A stretch of 11,540 bases of DNA from Lachnospiraceae bacterium (GTDB lineage Bacteria; Bacillota; Clostridia; Lachnospirales; Lachnospiraceae): the NCBI GenBank assembly GCA_009774145.1, contig VSND01000100.1:1-11540 (forward strand), in the 5' to 3' direction. A model generated the notes under the pieces. It was given only the letters and a program-made list of their open reading frames with translations. It ran no database searches and was not told the DNA's origin. Shown here piece after piece: positions 7,002-11,540 of this stretch. A program made the position numbers and the translations under genes. Numbering within the stretch: the stretch's first letter is position 1; every line of letters starts with the position of its first letter.

Positions 7002-8053
7002 GTCTTCATTGTCCTTTCTACTTTATGGAATAATTGTCCGGCGGCGGAACAGATGGAATCCGTCAGCTGGCGGAGATGGGAGAGCTGCTCCGGGCTGACA
7101 AAGGGAAATACCGCGTCATAATACGGGTCGCTGTACCAGCCGATCTCTTTATGGAATTTCCGGACAAATGCCTCATATTCTTCTAGGAAGCTGTCCGGGG
7201 TGCCGCTGCAATCTTTGTCCGGGTCTTTCAGTTCCGCTACCACATCTTTTAAACTGGCGGCAGGGGCTTTCTGCGAGACCGGCTGAGAAAGAGGAGCTGA
7301 TGCCACAGATCCTGCCGCCTTTTCTGTCCGGTTTTCCGTTTCGGGCTGTCCTGCTGCTCCGGTCTCCGGAGCTTTAAGTCTTTCATTGCCGTCATCCGGT
7401 GTTGTCTCCCTCTTTCTGGTATATTCATCCACCGTGCGTATCTCTTTTGCGGCAAGGAGCGCGGCGGCTTCTTTCTGCTGTTCCGGTTTCAGATTAGAGA
7501 GCTTCATTGCAGCTTTTTTTGATATTTTTGTGTCTGTCCCTTTGATGATTTCTTTGGTTTCCGGTGTCAGGTTTTTTGCCGTCTGTATCTGCCGCCGGAC
7601 GGTACGGGGATTAACTCCTAATTTGTCGGCAGTATCATCAACAAAAGATTTTGCCGGATCAAACGGACATTTTGTCCGTTTGATTTCTTCGCTTTTTCTG
7701 TCGCCTCCCCGCTTTGTTTCCGGGTGCAGTGTTTCATAAATTTCCTTGCGGCGCAGAAGCATCTCCCCATATTCCACGGGTGACAGGTCATTGCGTATAA
7801 AATTCTCGTCAATCTCCGCCAGTTCTGCCGCCAGCCCTTCCAGGTTGCTGACAGTGCATTCCACATCCGTCCATCCCAGTGCTTTCACTGCTTCCAGGCG
7901 GTGCAGCCCTGCGATCAGAAAATTCTCCCTGTCTATGGTCAGGGGATTCAAAAGCCCAAGCTCTCGTATGCTGTCTGTCAGTTCTTTTACATGCCCCATA
8001 TCAAGGCTGCGCCTCCCTTCCCTTATCTGGATTCTCTTTATGGAAACCTGCAT
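6998..8053 (-). CDS. parB: ParB-family partition/DNA-binding protein
   Basis: A 351-residue protein. The N-terminal ParB domain (about 1-95) has the expected order: a short QVSIKRIQI strand, SIRELGLLNPLTI, the GxxRxxA box GLHRLEA (49-55), and DENFIRNDLSPVEYGEML. A helix-turn-helix-like segment follows at about 139-160 (ADKLGVNPRTVRRQI). The middle (about 215-270) is a low-complexity Pro/Ala/Glu/Gln-rich linker, and the C-terminus (about 285-345) is an unrecognised helical domain. The ATG at 8053 is chosen because AAAGGGGGTG lies about 8 nt upstream; the frame extends to 8125, but no better site was seen there. No ParA ATPase lies within the window, so classical ParABS partition is not established. 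A role in stability of the circular form or as a regulator is inferred. It is preceded by an unusual non-coding stretch. Confidence 0.88.
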   Translation of the reverse strand: MQVSIKRIQIREGRRSLDMGHVKELTDSIRELGLLNPLTIDRENFLIAGLHRLEAVKALGWTDVECTVSNLEGLAAELAEIDENFIRNDLSPVEYGEMLLRRKEIYETLHPETKRGGDRKSEEIKRTKCPFDPAKSFVDDTADKLGVNPRTVRRQIQTAKNLTPETKEIIKGTDTKISKKAAMKLSNLKPEQQKEAAALLAAKEIRTVDEYTRKRETTPDDGNERLKAPETGAAGQPETENRTEKAAGSVASAPLSQPVSQKAPAASLKDVVAELKDPDKDCSGTPDSFLEEYEAFVRKFHKEIGWYSDPYYDAVFPFVSPEQLSHLRQLTDSICSAAGQLFHKVERTMKT

Positions 8054-8125
8054 ATAAGCGGCACCCCCTTTATTTTCCTTTTGTTTTATCTCAGTGCCTG
8101 CTGGATGAAACACCATGCGCCACAA

Positions 8126-8715
8126 GCCGATGTACCGCTATAGAAACGGATACGCCAGCAGCTTATGGCGGCAGGTCTTGCATCCCGCAAGAATCCGGCA
8201 GGCGCATTTTGCGTTGGCTGCCGGAGCTATCGCAAACAGGAACCTCCGGTCAGGACAAAGAATATGCCCTGTTCCTCGGTACGGGTTCCCATAATTCCAT
8301 CAAATCTCATTCTTGTGCCGTATTATCAGGCGACGGGATCGCCCTGCTTCTCACCCCCGGCACGGGAATATCCAAGCCGCTTATGGTTAGTAAGCGCCAT
8401 GATACCGACGGCAGGTGGCGGCAGGTGACTAAGCTGCCCAGGCCATGCCCACAGTATCCCCCTTTCACCCTGCGGTACGGGAATTTTCTGGTTCTCCACT
8501 CACTGGCGGCTCATGGCGGTTCCGGCATTACCAGTGCCGGTCACAGGCCCTCCGGGTTCCCGCTCGTACCTTTGATGTTATCTTATTGACGGAGCAGGGC
8601 AGGGAGGGGCAGAAGATAAGCCCTTTCCCCGTCCGTTCCCGCAGGCAGTCGTCGCGTCCGTGCCTGGGCCGCTTGCTTTACAGCCCCGCGCAGTGGGAGA
8701 AACTTGAATACTGAT
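8126..8715. other. Gene-free, hairpin-rich, GC-rich segment upstream of parB
   Basis: About 590 bases without a credible gene but dense in inverted repeats. Perfect arms include TCTTGC/GCAAGA (8176-8192), TCCGGCA/TGCCGGA (8194-8225, with CGCA/TGCG nested), GGCGA/TCGCC (8329-8343), CGCTTA/TAAGCG (8378-8396), CCGGCA/TGCCGG (8522-8540), GACGG/CCGTC enclosing AGGGC/GCCCT (8588-8633) and CAGGCA/TGCCTG (8642-8666). An 11-base direct repeat TGGCGGCAGGT occurs at 8166 and 8416. The minus-strand motif CCATRAGC appears three times (near 8162, 8380 and 8510). Base composition is GC-richer than the flanks. Candidates are a large structured RNA, a long regulatory leader of parB, or an origin/centromere/transfer region. 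None of the large RNAs I know could be matched by eye, and no consensus parS (TGTTTCACGTGAAACA) is present. Confidence 0.55.
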
Positions 8716-8761
8716 TATCCATGAACAGAAACTTGTCCTGTTGTTTTTCAATGTGCATGAA

Positions 8762-8783
8762 GAGGGAATAAAAATATCCCCTC
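8762..8783 (-). other. Strong hairpin downstream of the sigma-like gene
   Basis: Read on the minus strand, the two arms form a 9-bp stem (one G-U pair) closed by a UUUU loop. It begins about 40 nt after the sigma-like gene's stop. There is no T-run after it, so it is not a typical terminator. It could be a processing or stabilising structure, and transcripts may continue into the structured segment. Confidence 0.4.
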
Positions 8784-8824
8784 ATAAGGTTCGGTAACGA
8801 AAAAGCAGTTTGAAAACCAGATTT

Positions 8825-9268
8825 TTAAAAAAACTTTTTTAATTTTTCCAAAATCTTCTTTTTCCGCTTGTGGATAGCTGCCTGTGTGAGATTGTAAACC
8901 GCGCTTATTTCCCGTTCTGATTTCTCCAGATAGAAGATCTCATGGATCAGTTCCCTTTCTTCATCCGTCAGGCTCTGCAATGCCCTGTCCAGCGTTTCCA
9001 GCGTCTGTGCTTTTATTACAGCACCGTCCACCGGCTCGTCCGGAGCAGGGAAATCCCAGTCTGCTTCCAAAAGATGCTCATATGATGCTTCACGGCTGGG
9101 AACGTATTCTACCGTCTGTTTTTCCGGATCCACAACAAACTTTCCTTTTTTCAGCCGCTTCATAAAATACCGCTCTTTTTCTTCCGCATGTTTATATTCC
9201 CGGTAGACTTCCTCACTGACCTTCACGGGTTGTCCCTCTATGTATAAATAAAAATCCTTTTCTGCCAT
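8825..9268 (-). CDS. Sigma-70 region-4-like regulator of mobile-element type
   Basis: A 147-residue protein. The N-terminal half is charged (EKDFYLYIEGQPVKVSEEVYREY, then a Lys/Glu-rich helix). The C-terminal part (about 92-147) resembles sigma factor region 4: LTDEERELIHEIFYLEKSEREISAVYNLTQAAIHKRKKKIL, where SEREISAVYNLTQAAIHKR forms the helix-turn-helix. No region 2 (core-binding, -10 melting) is apparent, so it may act as a DNA-binding regulator rather than a full sigma factor. Similar proteins (for example the orf7 type) occur in Tn916-like and clostridial ICEs, where they influence transfer and excision genes. The ATG at 9268 has GGAGG 5 nt upstream; an upstream ATG at 9412 would read through a terminator hairpin and is rejected. 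The region before the gene holds two inverted repeats and a terminator, suggesting regulated expression. Confidence 0.82.
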   Translation of the reverse strand: MAEKDFYLYIEGQPVKVSEEVYREYKHAEEKERYFMKRLKKGKFVVDPEKQTVEYVPSREASYEHLLEADWDFPAPDEPVDGAVIKAQTLETLDRALQSLTDEERELIHEIFYLEKSEREISAVYNLTQAAIHKRKKKILEKLKKFF

Positions 9269-9281
9269 ATATTCCTCCGAA

Positions 9282-9309
9282 ATTCTGAAATGTTGACGGG
9301 TTTCAGAAT
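9282..9309 (-). promoter_or_regulatory. 9-bp inverted repeat just before the sigma-like gene's ribosome binding site
   Basis: ATTCTGAAA (9282-9290) and TTTCAGAAT (9301-9309) are perfect inverted arms around a 10-base loop. The near end is only a few bases from the GGAGG at 9274-9278. It could be an operator for a dimeric repressor, or an mRNA hairpin that tunes translation of the sigma-like protein. Confidence 0.45.
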
Positions 9310-9367
9310 CCCAGAGGCGGAGAACGGCATCTTGGAACAATGACAAGTTCCTGCATAAAACGACATG

Positions 9368-9401
9368 AAAAAAGCCGCGCCTGGCAGATACCAGACACGG
9401 C
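9368..9401 (-). terminator. Rho-independent terminator ahead of the sigma-like gene
   Basis: On the minus strand an 11-bp stem (arms 9401-9391 and 9384-9374, fully paired allowing G-U) with a 6-base loop is followed by six T's (9373-9368). This is a textbook terminator for minus-strand transcription. It lies about 100 bases upstream of the sigma-like start, with no gene close upstream, so it may be an attenuator in that gene's leader rather than the end of a preceding gene. Confidence 0.75.
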
Positions 9402-9453
9402 CGAAAATACATCTCGTCGTATTCGCTTTTTATGAACGCATTGTAATATAAAA

Positions 9454-9495
9454 ATATCCGTATAGTTAGCGGCTATACGGATATGGCAAATTATA
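9454..9495 (-). promoter_or_regulatory. 12-bp inverted repeat next to a TATAAT box
   Basis: ATATCCGTATAG (9454-9465) and CTATACGGATAT (9473-9484) are perfect inverted arms around a 7-base loop. On the minus strand a TATAAT lies at 9495-9490, so the repeat would cover the transcription start. No good -35 box is seen. After the repeat in the minus direction there is a short T-run, so a terminator is an alternative to an operator. A second copy of ACGGATATG occurs at 9527-9535. Confidence 0.45.
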
Positions 9496-9644
9496 TGTTT
9501 AATTGACAGAAAGACTGTTTTTTCGCACGGATATGTAAAATTGTCCTCTATGGAAGCTAAGATTTTTTTAACGAATCACAGGCATGTAATATGTAATCGG
9601 ACACGGCTTTCCTTTCATTATGCCGCATCATCATAAAATAATAA

Positions 9645-9668
9645 CGGCTTTTGAATCACTCAAAACCG
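9645..9668 (-). terminator. Possible weak terminator hairpin
   Basis: CGGCTTTTGA and TCAAAACCG pair over 9 bp with one bulged C and a 5-base loop. On the minus strand it is followed by a T-rich but interrupted tract. It could end transcripts running on from the tyrosine recombinase gene. Confidence 0.35.
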
Positions 9669-9890
9669 CTACTATGTTACATCGTCCTGTATAACGCAAA
9701 GCTACCCAGAACCAATTAACGGTCTTACTATGTCAACGTCTCTGAGAAATATGCGTTTTTTGGTTATATGTCAGTATAACTCATTTTCTGATAAATGTCA
9801 CTGTTTTATTCTCAATTTTGGCAACATGCAGGAGAAATTATGAAACAAATAGACATGAAAAGACAGAGAATTTGACGATAAACATATCAA

Positions 9891-9928
9891 ATCCCGGCAA
9901 TTCTCAAAAAAATCAGAAAAGCCGGGAT
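9891..9928. other. Inverted repeat at the 3' end of the tyrosine recombinase gene
   Basis: ATCCCGGC (9891-9898) and GCCGGGAT (9921-9928) form a perfect 8-bp stem around a 22-base AT-rich loop. It begins 5 bases past the recombinase stop codon. No U-tract follows in either direction, so it is either a poor terminator or a recombinase recognition/attachment site. Confidence 0.4.
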
Positions 9929-9933
9929 ACTTA

Positions 9934-10881
9934 TTACAATAGATCGTTAAGTAAATTCATGCACTTTACTTTCTGTTGCAGATTAGCGCTGCCATAGACA
10001 TTAAGTGTGAATGATACATTTTTGTGACCGAGAATTTCTGAAAGTGACTTGATGTCAAATTCCGGTATCTCAATCGCCCTTACTGCAAAAGTATGGCGGA
10101 TTTCATGAAATTTCACTTTTTCCAGTCCATTCCTTTTCAGGAAACGTGAAAAAAACTGTCTGTAGGTGCGAGGTTCACTAGGTTTGGTTTTACCGGTCAG
10201 GAAATAGTGGTTCGGATTGTCCGTATAAAACTTTTTAATGATGTTCATGAGCAGAGACGGAACCGGTATTGTCCTTGCGGAAGTCTTTGTTTTTGGAGGC
10301 CCGATGTGAAGGTAGGAGCTTTTCTTCCTTTTGTCATAGATTCTCTGAACCGTCTTATTGATATTGATTGTTTTGTCGGTAAGAGAAATGTCCTTCATCT
10401 GAAGCCCGCATAATTCCCCAATACGCACTCCTGTAAACAGGGCAATGAGGATTCCGGCCGTTTTCCGGTTTAAATCCAAGTAAATGCACTGAATCAACGC
10501 CTGCTCCTGGTCTTTAGACAGGGAAACCACCTTTTTAATGCCGAGTTCCTTTGGGTATTCAATCAGATCCCAATTCAGCAGAGGGATGGCCCGTTCTTTG
10601 TAAGCGTATTCCATCGACAATCTGAACACAAGAATAATATCGCGGATTGTCTTGACGGTCAGCCCTCCGGTTTTGTCCAGCCTGCCCTCATTATGGAGTG
10701 TAGATATGTAATTTTGCACATCTGCCTCCGTGATTGTGCCAATTTTGCGCTTGCCGAACTGAGGAATCAGGTGATTTTCGGCAATGAGCGTAAAGCTGGC
10801 GTGTGTTGACGGGGTAATCATTGGCTTCTTCTTATTGAGCCATTCATTAACCAACGTCTTAAATTGTGTATTATTAGTCAT
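9934..10881 (-). CDS. Tyrosine recombinase / site-specific integrase, intact
   Basis: A 315-residue member of the phage integrase family. An N-terminal SAM-like core-binding domain (about 5-100) precedes the catalytic domain. All expected catalytic residues are visible: R153 in GVRIGEL, a Lys in the PPKTKTSART hairpin (K197 or K199), H259 and R262 in HEIRH, H286 in LGHKN, and the nucleophile Y296 in NVYGSA. The ATG at 10881 follows GGAGGTG at proper spacing; a GTG at 10896 overlaps that site and is less likely. No excisionase gene adjoins it. Its divergent neighbour is an hsdS frame, an arrangement seen where tyrosine recombinases invert type I specificity genes. It could instead be the integrase of a separate island. 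It is not the missing end of the integrase at 1-441: it is complete and unlike it in sequence. Confidence 0.92.
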   Translation of the reverse strand: MTNNTQFKTLVNEWLNKKKPMITPSTHASFTLIAENHLIPQFGKRKIGTITEADVQNYISTLHNEGRLDKTGGLTVKTIRDIILVFRLSMEYAYKERAIPLLNWDLIEYPKELGIKKVVSLSKDQEQALIQCIYLDLNRKTAGILIALFTGVRIGELCGLQMKDISLTDKTININKTVQRIYDKRKKSSYLHIGPPKTKTSARTIPVPSLLMNIIKKFYTDNPNHYFLTGKTKPSEPRTYRQFFSRFLKRNGLEKVKFHEIRHTFAVRAIEIPEFDIKSLSEILGHKNVSFTLNVYGSANLQQKVKCMNLLNDLL

Positions 10882-10918
10882 ATTGACCACCTCCACAGAT
10901 ATTATCAGTGAAGGGGGA

Positions 10919-10924
10919 ATTATA
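10919..10924 (-). promoter_or_regulatory. Candidate -10 box for the tyrosine recombinase gene
   Basis: TATAAT on the minus strand would give a short leader before the ATG at 10881. The matching -35 (TTACTC, 16 bases away) is weak. Another TATAAT on the plus strand at 10931-10936 sits directly before the hsdS frame but has no good -35 and is too close to the frame start to drive it in the usual way. Confidence 0.45.
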
Positions 10925-10938
10925 GCACCATATAATCC

Positions 10939-11540
10939 TTGAGTAACGGTCTCGAAAAGTATCCGAAGCTGCGGTTTCCGGGGTTTGAGGAACCGTGGAA
11001 AACGACTGTGTTATCAGCAATTTTTGAAAAAAATACGAAAAAAAATTCTGATGGTGCCATTAGTAACGTGATTTGTAATTCTGCAAAACAAGGATTAATC
11101 CCTCAAAGAGAATATTTTGACAAAGATATAGCCAATAGTGATAATACTGCTGGTTATTACATTATCGAACAGAATGATTTTGTATATAATCCCCGTAAAT
11201 CAGCTGACGCTCCATATGGCCCTATAAGTAGCTACAAGTATGTAGATCCCGGCATTGTTTCTCCACTTTATCTGTGTTTTAGAGCAAAATCCATAATCAA
11301 TCCTCGCTATTATGAATGGTATTTTAAATCTTCTGTATGGCATAGATATATTTATATGTCTGGTGACAGCGGAGCGCGGCATGACAGAGTGAGTATAAAA
11401 GATGATACTTTTTTTGCTATGCCCATTCATCTTCCATCAGAAAATGAACAAAGGAGAATTGCTTCATTTTTAGATATACTTGAATCAAGGATAGAAAAAC
11501 AGCGCACCCTTGTCGATAGTCTCAAGAAGTATAAAAGAGG
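10939..11540 (+). CDS. hsdS: Type I restriction-modification specificity subunit (hsdS), partial, no clear start codon
   Basis: The frame opens after TAA at 10933-10935 and runs off the right edge, covering 200 codons of a family usually near 400. It starts with the conserved junction YPKLRFPGFEEPW, followed by one target recognition domain (about 20-165, with NDFVYNPRKSADAPYG and YYEWYFKSSVWHRYI). It then enters the central conserved helix EQRRIASFLDILESRIEKQ up to LKKYKR at the edge. HsdS reads the DNA target for the HsdM/HsdR complex. No ATG lies in frame near the start; only a TTG at 10939 is available, and the nearest purine-rich stretch (10911-10917) is about 21 bases away. It may therefore be a silent donor cassette whose 5' part has been moved by recombination. 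The coding DNA is more AT-rich than the recombinase block. hsdM and hsdR are not in view. Confidence 0.85.
   Translation, partial: MSNGLEKYPKLRFPGFEEPWKTTVLSAIFEKNTKKNSDGAISNVICNSAKQGLIPQREYFDKDIANSDNTAGYYIIEQNDFVYNPRKSADAPYGPISSYKYVDPGIVSPLYLCFRAKSIINPRYYEWYFKSSVWHRYIYMSGDSGARHDRVSIKDDTFFAMPIHLPSENEQRRIASFLDILESRIEKQRTLVDSLKKYKR

Larger units (their letters stand above)
442..9412. mobile_element. Left part of an ICE-like element with a triple serine recombinase module (right end not seen)
   Basis: From the disrupted integrase at 441 to at least the sigma-like gene, every convincing gene is on the minus strand and belongs to mobile-element families: four serine-recombinase homologues, two ParB-type proteins, a small conserved protein and a sigma-like regulator. 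In Tn5397- and Tn4451-like elements the large serine recombinase gene lies at one end of the element, and streptococcal ICEs with triplets of serine integrases have been described. This arrangement fits that pattern, with the left end near 437-442. No conjugation gene (relaxase, coupling protein, VirB4) is in the window, so ICE rather than simple transposon is inferred. The right boundary given is only the last gene I attribute to the element. Confidence 0.6.
9413..9933. other. Gene-free AT-rich interval with inverted repeats
   Basis: No reading frame here has a ribosome binding site or recognisable product. The interval contains the 12-bp repeat near 9454, a bulged hairpin near 9645, and a hairpin at 9891-9928 beside the tyrosine recombinase. 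Short direct repeats include TACTATGT (9670 and 9726) and ATGTAAT. It separates the minus-strand ICE-type block from the recombinase/hsdS block, so an element boundary could lie within it. I found no boundary sequence. Confidence 0.5.

Noticed and set aside
8054..8130. parS centromere site at the parB leader
   Set aside because: A TGAAACACC-like stretch (8105-8113) recalls half of parS, but the palindromic partner is missing.
8227..8400. Two short minus-strand frames (24 codons from 8400, 27 codons from 8310) in the structured segment
   Set aside because: Neither has a Shine-Dalgarno sequence, and both overlap hairpins. They may be chance frames in a structured region, though leader peptides cannot be fully excluded.
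7879..8589. Plus-strand open frame of 236 codons across the start of parB and the structured segment
   Set aside because: It starts with GTG without a ribosome binding site, lies antisense to the well-supported ParB domain for its first quarter, and its translation resembles no protein family and is of low-complexity, shadow-like composition.
8445..8714. Plus-strand frame of 89 codons in the GC-rich segment
   Set aside because: No ribosome binding site and an Arg/Ser/Pro-rich composition typical of non-coding GC-rich DNA.
9269..9412. N-terminal extension of the sigma-like gene to the ATG at 9412
   Set aside because: It would be translated through a terminator hairpin, and the ATG at 9268 has a clear GGAGG at proper spacing.
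9413..9933. CRISPR array or tRNA gene in the AT-rich interval
   Set aside because: No regularly spaced repeats of constant length and no cloverleaf with a TTC-loop signature were seen.
10939..11540. Inverted hsdS repeat on the left side of the tyrosine recombinase
   Set aside because: I compared the start of the hsdS frame (about 10955-11000) with the reverse complement of the region around 9800-9940 by eye and found no matching copy. Any partner must lie outside the window.

Overview
The window looks like accessory DNA from a low-to-mid GC Firmicute, most likely a gut Clostridia/Lachnospiraceae-type genome. The evidence is strong GGAGG-type ribosome binding sites, AT-rich intergenic DNA, and protein families typical of clostridial integrative and conjugative elements (ICEs). 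No host housekeeping gene is visible, so the genus cannot be named.

Layout. (1) Positions 1-441 are the C-terminal part of a Tn916-type tyrosine integrase gene. Its reading frame stops matching the family directly after the HDLRH catalytic motif, as if another element had inserted there. (2) From about 442 the content changes to a second element whose genes all lie on the minus strand. In transcription order, right to left, they are: a small sigma-70 region-4-like regulator (9268-8825); a gene-free, hairpin-rich stretch (about 8715-8126); a ParB-family protein (8053-6998); a second protein with a ParB-type nucleotide-binding motif, overlapping the first by 4 nt (7001-6138); a 70-residue protein (6118-5906); a clear sigma-70 promoter with a palindrome at its -35 box; three tandem large serine recombinases (5770-4121, 4120-2483, 2490-940); and a 122-residue recombinase-like protein whose catalytic Ser position is Asp (919-551). 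(3) Positions 9413-9933 hold no gene but several inverted repeats. (4) Positions 9934-10881 encode an intact minus-strand tyrosine recombinase. Diverging from it on the plus strand is the start of a type I restriction specificity (hsdS) reading frame that runs off the right edge.

Reading of the whole. The three serine recombinases presumably form the integration/excision module of an ICE whose left end lies near 437-442, with ParB-like and sigma-like genes as its maintenance/regulatory block. The right end and the conjugation genes are not in the window. The tyrosine recombinase beside an hsdS frame without a convincing start codon resembles phase-variable type I restriction loci. It may be cargo of the element or a neighbouring island. 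The least explained items are the roughly 600-base structured segment before parB, the serine-less small recombinase homologue, and the layered hairpins ahead of the sigma-like gene.
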